Assembly: GCA_001637315.1 (NCBI GenBank) | Contig: LSZA01000003.1 | Coordinates: 26,733-90,732 of the forward strand | Length of the DNA: 64,000 bases | Direction: 5' to 3' | From: Phormidium willei BDU 130791 | GTDB taxonomy: Bacteria > Cyanobacteriota > Cyanobacteriia > Cyanobacteriales > Geitlerinemataceae | Shown: one piece after another, positions 48,946 to 57,212 of the stretch | How the letters are laid out: the number at the start of each line of letters is the position of its first letter | Numbering within the stretch: the stretch's first letter is position 1 | Notes under the pieces: model-generated | The model's input: only the letters and a program-made list of their open reading frames with translations | Database searches by the model: none | Told to the model about the DNA's origin: nothing | Translations under genes and position numbers: made by a program

Positions 48946-49435
48946 AATGATGTGATGTGCAATATTTAGTATGCTTTAACTATAGACTTTCTCAACAGTT
49001 TTAAAGTTTCGGGAAAGACAGATCAAAAACTGTTTTAAACATCATCTCAGTTTGGTTTTTCTATCAGGCTTTGACGGGCTGAAATCCCTATTGTTCGAGA
49101 TGACCACGCCTAAAAGCTGACATGACTCTTCGGCTAAACCCGAGGGGGGTGTCGTTTCCCCTCAATTTTGGCGATCGTCCTGAAACCTCAAGATTTCCTT
49201 CAAGTTTGCCCCTGGCTTACCCGTTTGTCCTGTTTGCTGGTAAGTGGCCTGTTTGGAGTCACCTGTTTTAAATTACGTGTTTTCAATGACGTATTATTAC
49301 TAATCGTGTTTTCACGCAAACTAGACCCCAATGCGATCGCCGTCACAACGAACAGGTAAGCGCGATCGCAGAGCCAACTTAAAGTTCTTGTTAAGATGAA
49401 AGAAATTGAACAGAACTGGGTAGAGAGATTAGCGT
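48946..49435. other. Intergenic region with a perfect 9-bp inverted repeat
   Basis: No coding frame is convincing across 490 bp. AACAGTTTT (48994-49002) and AAAACTGTT (49026-49034) form a perfect inverted repeat 50 bp upstream of the RTX gene start and may be its operator. The rest has HIP1-type octamers near 49,355. The 68-residue gene begins at its end. Confidence 0.4.
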
Positions 49436-49642
49436 ATGACTGCCACACAGGTGCAACATCGAGATTCTAATGTTCAAGAAATTGCCAGCCGCATTTTTGA
49501 ATCTCATCAGATTACCCGAGCCGATCAATCGATCTTCATGAGAAGTTTGCTCTCCAAATCTGCTCTCAGCCGCGAAGAAGAAACCATCATTAACAAAGTT
49601 TTCGAGGAACTCAAACGGGGGCTGCTGCGCGTTGTAGACTAG
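49436..49642 (+). CDS. Small conserved protein, function unknown
   Basis: A 68-residue, all-helical, soluble protein. It has a helix at about 12-27 (VQEIASRIFESHQI), the charged SREEETIINKVFEELKRG and no cysteines. It resembles short conserved hypothetical proteins of cyanobacteria of about 65-75 residues, but I cannot give a function. It has its own terminator 50 bp downstream. Confidence 0.7.
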   Translation: MTATQVQHRDSNVQEIASRIFESHQITRADQSIFMRSLLSKSALSREEETIINKVFEELKRGLLRVVD

Positions 49643-49690
49643 CCGAAATGCAGACATCATCCCTGTTATGCCAATTCTACAGACCCCACA

Positions 49691-49721
49691 AAAACCCCGG
49701 TTTCCCATAAACCGGGGTTTT
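49691..49721. terminator. Bidirectional terminator
   Basis: AAAACCCCGGTTT (49691-49703), a CCCAT loop and AAACCGGGGTTTT (49709-49721) form a perfect 13-bp stem with A and T tails, between two convergent genes. Confidence 0.92.
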
Positions 49722-49756
49722 CTGTTGCAACCACTGAATTGACCTCTCACGAGGAA

Positions 49757-50116
49757 CTATGCACTCTCAGCAGCCGGTTCATACAAATACTCAAACCAGT
49801 TTCCATCGAGATCGCGACCATAAAACGAGGCGGTTCCATCCCGGTGTTCGTGAACCTCGCTGACGTGAACCCCATCAGCCTTGAGTTGACGGTACGCCGA
49901 CTCCATTTCGTGGCGATCGCCAAAGATGAAGCCAAAATGAGGACCCGCCTGGTCATAATTGGGACTCAGCAAGGCTAACCCGTCCTCTCCCGCCTTGAGA
50001 TAGGCCCAGTCCGTATCCTTCCAAACCAGGGTCATCCCCAGATTTTCATAAAAGGCGGCCGCCTTGGGAATATCTTGCACGCAAATGGCCACATGTCCCA
50101 GTCGTTTGAGCTGCAT
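49757..50116 (-). CDS. VOC family (glyoxalase-like) protein
   Basis: A 119-residue vicinal-oxygen-chelate protein with the two paired beta-alpha-beta-beta-beta modules of the glyoxalase/bleomycin-resistance family. The start LGHVAICVQDIPKAAAFYE provides the first metal histidine, and FYGRDLDGNWFEYLYEP near the end provides the last metal glutamate. Length is normal for a single-domain dimer. It could be a lactoylglutathione lyase or a dioxygenase-like enzyme; the reaction is not determined. Confidence 0.87.
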   Translation of the reverse strand: MQLKRLGHVAICVQDIPKAAAFYENLGMTLVWKDTDWAYLKAGEDGLALLSPNYDQAGPHFGFIFGDRHEMESAYRQLKADGVHVSEVHEHRDGTASFYGRDLDGNWFEYLYEPAAESA

Positions 50117-50194
50117 ATCGTGAATTTTGTTAGCTTATACCCACATTTCTATTGTAGGGCGGTTATTCTGTGGGAGAGCCTTTCGAGTGCCACA

Positions 50195-50809
50195 ATGTTT
50201 GATCTCGCCAATCTCCCCTATTGGATCTTTCTCATCTCAGGAATCGCCCTGTTTGTCGTCTCCATCTCCATCGGTGGTGAAGATGACCTCGACGGCGATG
50301 GTTTTGATATCCCCATTTTAGGCTGGTTGGGAATCGGCCAGGTTCCCCTAATGCTCCTCCTGGCCGCCGACTTAAGCCTCTGGGGCCTCTTTGGCTGGGT
50401 GGCTACCGTAGCCCTCGGTGTTCCAGGAACGCCTTTAGATATCGGCGTTTTCCTCGTCACCGGGGGGATGAGTGTCTTTCTCGGGGGTGCGATCGCCCGA
50501 CCCTTGGGCCGCCTGTTTTTCGCCAGTTTTAGTGAAGACTCCAGCAGCGATCGCCTAGTGGGATGTTTAGGAACCGTCAATTCTCCTCAACTTCCCCGCC
50601 AACGCGATCGTAAAGTGGGCCAAGTCGACGTGGTTGATCCCGCCAAAAACCTGGTTACCGTCAATGTCGTGATTCCCGACGACGCCGAAATTGTCCCCCA
50701 GCGGGGAGATACCGTTCTGATTGTCGACCATTGTCCCGACTACTATCTAGCGATCGCTCATAACTCCATCGACGGCGATCGCTGGCTCGGCTCTACAAAT
50801 ACCCCTTAA
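50195..50809 (+). CDS. YqiJ/NfeD-like membrane protein partnering flotillin
   Basis: A 204-residue protein with three to four N-terminal membrane segments (about 5-25, 47-70, 85-105) and a C-terminal OB-fold domain (about 130-200, VGCLGTVNSPQLPRQRDRKVGQVDV). This is the layout of YqiJ/YuaF-type NfeD proteins that neighbour flotillin genes. ATG 50195 is used since upstream codons overlap the divergent VOC gene. The flotillin gene starts 75 bp later in the same direction, with A-rich repeats between. Confidence 0.82.
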   Translation: MFDLANLPYWIFLISGIALFVVSISIGGEDDLDGDGFDIPILGWLGIGQVPLMLLLAADLSLWGLFGWVATVALGVPGTPLDIGVFLVTGGMSVFLGGAIARPLGRLFFASFSEDSSSDRLVGCLGTVNSPQLPRQRDRKVGQVDVVDPAKNLVTVNVVIPDDAEIVPQRGDTVLIVDHCPDYYLAIAHNSIDGDRWLGSTNTP

Positions 50810-50825
50810 CGACTCTCCCACACGA

Positions 50826-50880
50826 CATTAAATCACACAAAATCACGCAAAATCACACAAAATAACATTAAATCACATTC
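50826..50880. repeat. A-rich decamer tandem repeat
   Basis: About five imperfect units of AAAATCACAC fill the spacer between the YqiJ-like and flotillin genes. Confidence 0.8.
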
Positions 50881-50884
50881 AACT

Positions 50885-53086
50885 ATGCTGTATTGGTTAA
50901 CCCTCCTCGAAACCCTTTCCACCCCCACCTCAGCCACCACCACCGTCGAGGTGAACCCTCCTCAACCCGCCTTCCCGCTCAAATCCGCCGCCGTTCCCCC
51001 ACCGGTTCCTGAACCGCCCACAGCGGCCCACCCTGACCCCTCAGAAACCCCACCCGTCATCATCGCCGACCTCGCTGGCGAGAACGATTATCACAACATT
51101 CGCCAAAACGTCCAAGACAATGTTTTAGAAAACGCCGAACCCCCCGTCGTGTATGCCCAAGCCGGGTCTATGATCCTCGGGGGAACCGCCGTCGGCATCG
51201 TAGGGATTATCGTTCTCATTTTATTGGGCTTTTGGGCCTACACCCGCGTCTATCAAATTACCCCCAACAACGAAGCCTTTGTGCGAACTGGGGGCTTTTT
51301 AGCCAAGAAAAACTCCGTCATTCTCTATGGAGGCTGTATTGTTCTCCCCGGCTTCCATGAACTGACGCGAGTTCCCATGCGGGAGATTACCATCAACGTC
51401 GAACGCACCGGAAACCTCGCTGTTCGCACCCAAGACTATTTACGGGCCAATATGCGGGTGACGTTTTATGTCTGCGTTAACCACGATGAACAGGATGTAA
51501 AAACCGCCGCCGCGCGTTTGTCTCGGGATGGAAATATCTCCCCGGCGGATATTAAAGAAGCCCTGGAAACTCGGGCAGATGATGCGATTCGTGCGGCTGC
51601 AAAACGTAAAACTCTAGCAGAAATTGATTCCGACAAATTGGGGTTTGCCGATGAAGTCTTGAATTTAATTCAGCAAGACCTCAAAAAAGTGGGTTTAACT
51701 CTTAATAACATCGCCATTTCTGAAGTTGAAGAAAGCGATACCTACGACACCAATAACTTTTTTGATGCCCAAGGGGTGCGGCTGCGGACGGAGACCATTC
51801 AGAAATCGATCAAGCAAAAAGAAGAGGTTGAACTTCAGACAGAGCAGGAGCGGCGGCAATTTCAACTTCGCACTCAAGTCGGCATTAAGCAACAAGAACT
51901 CGCCGCTCGTAAAGAAGGATTAGAAATCGAGCGAGACGAAGAAGAATCGCAACTTCAGCAACAGCTTGAAGTCGAATCCATGCGAGCGCAACGGGCGCGG
52001 GAGATTCAAGAATCGAAAGACCGAGAAGCGGCCAATCAAGAGCGTAGTAAAATCTTGCAACGGCAAGCGGTTGAAGAAGAAGAAATCGCCAAAGCTCAGG
52101 CGGTACAAGAAAAGCAAATTCTGTCGGCGATCGCCATCGAAGAACAACAGAAAAAACTCAAGGTAGCCCAAGCCTTACAAAAACAAGAAGCGGAAATGGC
52201 TGAAATTACCCGTCAGAAAACCATTGACGCCAACCGCTTAAAAGCTCAGGTGGAAATCTCCGAAGCCGAGGAACTCTCGGAACTCGCCAAACAAGAGGCC
52301 GCCATCGCCATCGCCAAGAAAACCCAAGAACGCCTCGAAGCCGAAGCCATGCGAGCCCAGGCCGAGTCGGCGGTGGAAACGGCCATCGAACTCGAACGAG
52401 CGCAACGGAAACAACGCCTTTCAGCCCTGGCCGCCGAAGAAGCCGCCGAGAAACAACGGATTGCCGATAACAACGTCATCGAAATCGATGTCTTTCGCCG
52501 CCGTCGCCAAGCCGAGAGCGCCCGAGAAGCCGCAGAATTGGAAGCGGAGTCGATTCGGACCTTGGCGGCGGCTGAACGCGATCGCGCCCTGGCTGAAGCC
52601 GAAGGGATTGAAGCGAAAATCCAGGCTGAGAACGCCCTGAGTGATGCCAACCGCAACGCCGAGCTAATTCGGGAAATCGCCCCCGAGTTACTCAACCGCC
52701 TCCCCGAAATTGCCAAAGCCTTAGCCCCACAACCAGGGGTATTGGGAGATGCCAAAATCTATGCCTTTCCCAATGGCAACAACGGCAACGGCAATCTCTC
52801 CCAGGATATAAGTAAGCTGATGCTCTCCACCAGTGGCCTCGGCTTACTCGAAAGCCTCAGCCAAGAGGGAAAACTCGAAGGACTCATGACCACTCTGGCA
52901 CAACTGCTCAACAGCCACAGCAACGAGGGGGCAACAGCCGGGGCAACGGAAGCGGCAAAACCCGCTCAGGCCAAAGCTTCCTCGCCTCCTAGCTCGCCCC
53001 AAGGAGGCGGAGGTAGCCGCCGCAGTTCCGCCATTAGCCAGACCCCCCCGGCTCGCAAAACCCGCCGAGATGGCCCTCAAGCCTGA
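50885..53086 (+). CDS. Flotillin family protein (YqiK-like)
   Basis: A 733-residue SPFH/band-7 protein. A Pro-rich N-terminal extension of about 90 residues precedes one membrane segment (about 94-118); the SPFH domain follows at about 125-310, then a Glu/Ala/Arg-rich coiled coil (about 310-610), and a Gly/Pro/Ala-rich tail. Flotillins form membrane rafts that organise signalling and secretion. The chain is about 200 residues longer than E. coli YqiK, mainly in its N- and C-terminal extensions. It is transcribed behind the YqiJ-like gene. Confidence 0.9.
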   Translation: MLYWLTLLETLSTPTSATTTVEVNPPQPAFPLKSAAVPPPVPEPPTAAHPDPSETPPVIIADLAGENDYHNIRQNVQDNVLENAEPPVVYAQAGSMILGGTAVGIVGIIVLILLGFWAYTRVYQITPNNEAFVRTGGFLAKKNSVILYGGCIVLPGFHELTRVPMREITINVERTGNLAVRTQDYLRANMRVTFYVCVNHDEQDVKTAAARLSRDGNISPADIKEALETRADDAIRAAAKRKTLAEIDSDKLGFADEVLNLIQQDLKKVGLTLNNIAISEVEESDTYDTNNFFDAQGVRLRTETIQKSIKQKEEVELQTEQERRQFQLRTQVGIKQQELAARKEGLEIERDEEESQLQQQLEVESMRAQRAREIQESKDREAANQERSKILQRQAVEEEEIAKAQAVQEKQILSAIAIEEQQKKLKVAQALQKQEAEMAEITRQKTIDANRLKAQVEISEAEELSELAKQEAAIAIAKKTQERLEAEAMRAQAESAVETAIELERAQRKQRLSALAAEEAAEKQRIADNNVIEIDVFRRRRQAESAREAAELEAESIRTLAAAERDRALAEAEGIEAKIQAENALSDANRNAELIREIAPELLNRLPEIAKALAPQPGVLGDAKIYAFPNGNNGNGNLSQDISKLMLSTSGLGLLESLSQEGKLEGLMTTLAQLLNSHSNEGATAGATEAAKPAQAKASSPPSSPQGGGGSRRSSAISQTPPARKTRRDGPQA

Positions 53087-53235
53087 ATCCCTGGCTAGAC
53101 GACATTGGGGCGATCGCACTACCATTAACTCTGGTTGCAACAGAGGCGATCGCCCTGGTGCTCGTCCCTCATCCAGCCGGCTTAACATTGCCCCATTCGT
53201 CACGCCCTTCGCGCAGCTGAGTCTTAAAACACGCT

Positions 53236-54207
53236 ATGAAAGAAATCTTGACCCTCGTTCCGGGGGGAATCGGTGATCAGTTATTGTTTTTCCCCACCCT
53301 CGAACAACTCAAACGTCACTCCCCCAACTCTCAACTGAGTGTCGTCGTCGAACCCCGCGCCAAGGGAGCCTATCGGGCCAATAAGTATTTCCATGATGGC
53401 TCCTTGAACCTGATTCCCTTCGACTTCAAAGATCGCAATGGCCCCGCCGATTGGGGAAACCTGATGGGAATTGTCCGCGATCGCGAGTATGATGCCGTTT
53501 TATCCCTCGGTCGTCGCTGGACGGTGGGCCTACTGCTTTGGCTGACGGGGATTCCCCGCCGCGTTGGCTATGGTGAACCCGGTCGTCTCTTTCTCACCCA
53601 TCCCGTTCCCCTCAAACCCGAACAGTACGCCGCCGAAATGTATCACGACTTGGTGCGCGGCCTGGGAATTGAGGCCCCCTGTCCTCCCATGGAGGTGACT
53701 CTACTCAAAGAAGACGTCGAGTGGTCTGAACAGCAACAACAGCAGCTTGGCGTGGCCGAAAGTGGCTATGTCCTCGTTCATGGAGGTGCTAGTCAGTTGG
53801 CCCAACAGAAGGGACTCGATAAAATCTATCCCGTTGAAAACTGGGTCAAGGTGTTGCAGGGAATGCAACAGCGACAGCCTAATCTCCCCATTGTGGCGGT
53901 CTGTGGCCCCGAGGATGGAGCATTGATTCGGGAATTAACGGACGCTGTCCCGGGCCTAAAAACGATTTCCCCTCCCGATATCGGGAAACTGGCCGCCACC
54001 ATCGCCGCCGCCAATTTGATGCTTTGTACCGACAGTGCGCCGATGCACCTGGCCGTGGCGGTTCAAACCTACACCTACGCTCTGTTTGGTCCGACAGATG
54101 CAAAGAAACTCCTCCCTGGGGGCGATCGCGCTCAAGGAATTGTCTCAGCAACGGGTAAAATGGCGGACATTGACCCGCAATCTATCTTAGACAAGGTGTT
54201 TAGTTAG
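53236..54207 (+). CDS. Glycosyltransferase family 9 (heptosyltransferase-like)
   Basis: A 323-residue GT-B-fold glycosyltransferase of family 9, which includes LPS heptosyltransferases. The N-terminal VPGGIGDQLLFFPTLEQL and the C-terminal LCTDSAPMHLAVAVQT with PTDAKK are the family signatures. Cyanobacteria usually lack heptose in LPS, so the donor sugar may differ. It is located 149 bp after the flotillin gene. Confidence 0.88.
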   Translation: MKEILTLVPGGIGDQLLFFPTLEQLKRHSPNSQLSVVVEPRAKGAYRANKYFHDGSLNLIPFDFKDRNGPADWGNLMGIVRDREYDAVLSLGRRWTVGLLLWLTGIPRRVGYGEPGRLFLTHPVPLKPEQYAAEMYHDLVRGLGIEAPCPPMEVTLLKEDVEWSEQQQQQLGVAESGYVLVHGGASQLAQQKGLDKIYPVENWVKVLQGMQQRQPNLPIVAVCGPEDGALIRELTDAVPGLKTISPPDIGKLAATIAAANLMLCTDSAPMHLAVAVQTYTYALFGPTDAKKLLPGGDRAQGIVSATGKMADIDPQSILDKVFS

Positions 54208-54335
54208 AAGTCGGCCAACGGGTAAACCCAAAAGCACAATACAAAATGGGGTAGGTTCTCGAAGTCTCTAACCTTCCCCTCGTTGCTGATGGTCTGTTAC
54301 CTGTTGCCACTTCCCCTGATCTTACCGTTTGAATT

Positions 54336-54932
54336 ATGACTCCTGAAGGAACTTGGACGATCGCACAGGCCAAAACCATGGCCGGAACCCCTTATAGCGG
54401 GACGGTACAGATCTCTCGCACGGGGTCGGTGTATCAAATCTTTTGGTTGAGCGATCGCAGTAACTTTTCCGGCCTCGGCTTCTATCATGACAACCGCCTC
54501 TGTGTCGGCTGGAGTTTAGATAGCTCATTTCGTGTCGTTGTCTATCGGATTCACCGCGATGGAACCCTAGAGGGACAATGGACAACCCCGCAACTGTTTC
54601 CCGAATTTGGAACTGAACAAGCCACGGGAGTCTCCTCTCAAGAGGTGGGGGGACTCTATCAGGTATCGGGAACTTATCCCAAAAAACAACCCCCCTACAC
54701 CACCAGTCTGGCCATTGGCCAGAAGGAACAGATTTATCAACTCACCAGCAGCGGTAGCCCCAAGTTACAGGGAATTGGCCTGCGTAGTGGTGACTGGTTG
54801 GTCACCAACTGGGGCTATGACGGGAAATTTGGAGTCATGGTCTATGACATCGACCGTGATACCGCTCAAGGACGCTGGACTCGTCCAGGGACGACACAGG
54901 TGGGTATCGAGACATTATCCAAGATTTGTTAG
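54336..54932 (+). CDS. Two-repeat protein, function unknown
   Basis: A 198-residue soluble protein made of two similar modules of about 90 residues (about 4-88 and 100-188). Each runs from a GTWTIA/GLYQVSG start to a WSLDSSFRVVVYRI / WGYDGKFGVMVYDI segment and a GQWTTP / GRWTRP end. This is a beta-rich duplicated domain. No signal peptide is found. I do not recognise the family. It converges with the CRR6-like gene, 7 bp apart. Confidence 0.6.
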   Translation: MTPEGTWTIAQAKTMAGTPYSGTVQISRTGSVYQIFWLSDRSNFSGLGFYHDNRLCVGWSLDSSFRVVVYRIHRDGTLEGQWTTPQLFPEFGTEQATGVSSQEVGGLYQVSGTYPKKQPPYTTSLAIGQKEQIYQLTSSGSPKLQGIGLRSGDWLVTNWGYDGKFGVMVYDIDRDTAQGRWTRPGTTQVGIETLSKIC

Positions 54933-54939
54933 GAGTCCA

Positions 54940-55425
54940 TCACCCCGGTCCCAACAGCAAATCAAAGAGGCCGTCGTCGAGTTCATAGCCAAGAAGCTGC
55001 GACATCGCCTTGAGGCGAGAGCGACTCGGACAACCCTGTTCTTCGAGCCAACTCGCCAGAACGAAGATTTTGCTCATCAAGAAGATTTCCAGGGCTTCTG
55101 GGTTGAATTGGATGCCCTCCGTGCGATGAAACTCATGGGGAACCAACATCGCGACATAGCGGGCCAATTCACCACTGGACCAGTCGAGGAGTAGAGGAAG
55201 CCAGGGATAGGCCGCATCGAGACGGATAAACCAAAGGCGAATCTCGGGAATCTCTGACAATTCCCGAGGATCGCTCGGATCACGAGGAATATCAATCTGA
55301 AACCGTAGAGACTGCTCAGCATCAGCTATTGCGCCCTTAAGCTGTTGGGCGATCGCCTCCCGGGCCGGGCTTAAATCTAGGGTTTCAATTGTCGTGGCGT
55401 CGAGTTGAATCTCATTCGTGGACAT
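54940..55425 (-). CDS. crr6: CRR6-like NdhI maturation factor (DUF1817)
   Basis: A 161-residue protein that matches the DUF1817/CRR6 family: an N-terminal acidic segment, LSEIPEIRLWFIRLDAAYPW (about 64-83), and ARYVAMLVPHEFHRTEGIQF (about 96-115). In Arabidopsis CRR6 helps mature the NdhI subunit of NDH-1, and cyanobacterial homologues are proposed to do the same for the complex that includes NdhF3/NdhD3. The cysteine in QGCPSRSR is the only one. Match is from memory. Confidence 0.72.
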   Translation of the reverse strand: MSTNEIQLDATTIETLDLSPAREAIAQQLKGAIADAEQSLRFQIDIPRDPSDPRELSEIPEIRLWFIRLDAAYPWLPLLLDWSSGELARYVAMLVPHEFHRTEGIQFNPEALEIFLMSKIFVLASWLEEQGCPSRSRLKAMSQLLGYELDDGLFDLLLGPG

Positions 55426-55494
55426 GAACAGTACAGCCTTTGAAAATAGTAGAGTAGGATGGTTTTCTATCCCTTTCTACCCTAGTGTATTGGG

Positions 55495-55620
55495 TCAATA
55501 GTCCGGACATTTTTCTGGGCAAGCGCTAAAACCCTTGGTTTCTCGTTGGCTAGATCACTGTGAAAGATGGATGAAACCCGCATTCTACTGTTGACTTTTA
55601 AAAACTGTCCGGAGTGTTGA
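55495..55620. mobile_element. 126-bp MITE with terminal inverted repeats and target duplication
   Basis: The ends are imperfect inverted repeats, TCAATAGTCCGGACA at the left and TCAACACTCCGGACA (reverse complement of 55606-55620) at the right, followed by T runs. The element is flanked on both sides by the direct repeat TTGGG (55490-55494 and 55621-55625; six bases if the shared A is counted), the expected target-site duplication. It carries no gene. The parent transposase family is not identified. It sits about 200 bp upstream of the Fur-family gene and 70 bp from the CRR6-like start. Confidence 0.75.
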
Positions 55621-55817
55621 TTGGGTTTTACTTCAGCGAGTCCTGTAGCAGCTGGCCACAACTCCCCCAAAGTCAGTACGTTACAATGGTTCACAGATGG
55701 ACATAAAAGTCCCCTTCCATAAGATAGATTTTTAACTCCGGCCGACTCTTGAGGTAATGTTCATTTCGCCAAGAGTCGTCACCCTCTCCCTGTTGATAGC
55801 AAGCCAAACCTAGACTG

Positions 55818-56315
55818 ATGAAACATGAGGCGATCGCACTAAACCCCATACGCTCTCTCCAAGACGCCCTCGATCGCTGCCAAGCCCTGGGAATGAGATT
55901 GAGTCGCCAGCGTCGACTCATCCTCGAACTTCTCTGGGAGGTTCAGGATCATGTCTGCGCCCGGGACATCTACGATCAACTCAGCCGCGCCGGCAAAGAA
56001 ATCGGCTATACGTCGGTGTATCAAAACCTTGAGGCCCTGTCGAGTCACGGCATTATCGAATGTATCGAACGCTCCGACGGCCGCCTCTATGGTAACATTA
56101 GTGACCCTCACAGCCATGTCAATTGTCTCGATAGTCAGCAAATTCTCGATGTGTTTGTCGAACTTCCCCCGGACTTAATTGAACGCATCGAAGCCGAAAC
56201 CGGGGTTCGCATCACCGACTATCGCATTGACTTTTTTGGCTATCGAAACCCCAAACCGGAGGCCTCTGCAACCACAGATGGCGTTGAGGCTGCCCCTGTT
56301 GATTCTGAGCGATAA
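55818..56315 (+). CDS. Fur/PerR family transcriptional regulator
   Basis: A 165-residue Fur-type regulator. The winged helix spans about 20-95 (GMRLSRQRRLILELL, then YTSVYQNLEAL). The dimerisation domain follows, with a DPHSHVNCLD metal site. Unlike most Fur, Zur and PerR proteins it lacks the CXXC structural zinc motifs, only one cysteine being present there. Regulated metal or peroxide response is therefore uncertain. Part of the MITE-containing spacer (55621-55817) precedes it; the DppC-like permease starts 13 bp downstream. Confidence 0.88.
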   Translation: MKHEAIALNPIRSLQDALDRCQALGMRLSRQRRLILELLWEVQDHVCARDIYDQLSRAGKEIGYTSVYQNLEALSSHGIIECIERSDGRLYGNISDPHSHVNCLDSQQILDVFVELPPDLIERIEAETGVRITDYRIDFFGYRNPKPEASATTDGVEAAPVDSER

Positions 56316-56327
56316 CCGCCTTCCGTT

Positions 56328-57212
56328 ATGACGAGCGCCCCCAACCCCTCCCTCAACCCTGTCGCACCTCGCAAACGTGCCAATCTCTCAATTCGGTTGA
56401 TGTGGGTGGGGCTAGTCATCACCGGTATCTTTATCCTTATCGCCCTCACCGCCCCCCTCTTGCAAGGAGTAGGCCTGATCCAAAGTCCGAGGGAACTCCT
56501 TGATCATCCCATCCACCAGCCCCCCTCCTGGGGGCATTGGTTTGGGACCACTCGCCTAGGTTACGATGTCTTCGCCCGCACCCTATACGGCTCCCAAGCG
56601 GCGTTAAAAGTGGTGGTTTTAGCCACGTTACTCAGTATTTTGACCGGAGTCCCCCTCGGACTGGCTAGCGGCTATCTGGGGGGCAAAATTGACCGGCTCT
56701 TGCTATTTGTGATGGATGTCATCTATACCCTACCGGGGTTATTGTTATCCATTACCTTGGCGTTTGTCGTGGGACGGGGCTTGTTTAATGCGGCCCTGGC
56801 TCTGAGTATTGCCTATGTCCCTCAGTATTACCGCGTGGTGCGCAACCACACCGTCAGCATTAAAACTGAGTTATATGTCGAAGCCGCGCAAGCCATGGGG
56901 GCCTCAACTTGGCGCATTCTCTCGAAATATCTCTTTTTCAACGCCATTCAGACGGTTCCAGTTCTCTTTGCCCTGAATGCGGCTGATGCGATCGCCATCC
57001 TGGGAGGATTAGGCTTTCTCGGTTTAGGACTTCCCGAAGCCACCCCAGAATGGGGCAACGACCTACGCCAAGCCCTCGAAGCCTTACCCACAGGGATTTG
57101 GTGGACGGCCCTGTTTCCCGGCTTAGCCATGACCCTAATGGTGATTGGCTTATCTCTGTTGGGGGAAGGCTTGAACGAGTTTGTTAACCCGAAACTGCGG
57201 CAAAATCGCTAA
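56328..57212 (+). CDS. ABC transporter permease, DppC/OppC-like
   Basis: A 294-residue permease with six membrane helices. The EAA loop is YVEAAQAMGASTWRILSKYL (about 184-203), and the N terminus carries the HWFGTTRLGYDVFART segment typical of DppC/OppC, the second permease of dipeptide, oligopeptide or nickel importers. No dppA, dppB, dppD or dppF adjoins, so it must pair with components elsewhere. It is transcribed in the same direction as the Fur-family gene 13 bp upstream. The 3' end overlaps the convergent peptidase gene by 29 bp. Confidence 0.9.
   Translation: MTSAPNPSLNPVAPRKRANLSIRLMWVGLVITGIFILIALTAPLLQGVGLIQSPRELLDHPIHQPPSWGHWFGTTRLGYDVFARTLYGSQAALKVVVLATLLSILTGVPLGLASGYLGGKIDRLLLFVMDVIYTLPGLLLSITLAFVVGRGLFNAALALSIAYVPQYYRVVRNHTVSIKTELYVEAAQAMGASTWRILSKYLFFNAIQTVPVLFALNAADAIAILGGLGFLGLGLPEATPEWGNDLRQALEALPTGIWWTALFPGLAMTLMVIGLSLLGEGLNEFVNPKLRQNR

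Noticed and set aside
55691..55921. Minus-strand 76-residue frame antisense to the start of the Fur-family gene
   Set aside because: Its start lies in the fur coding region and its composition is that of an antisense shadow; the C-terminal part (KSRPELKIYLMEGD) is open but matches no family I know.
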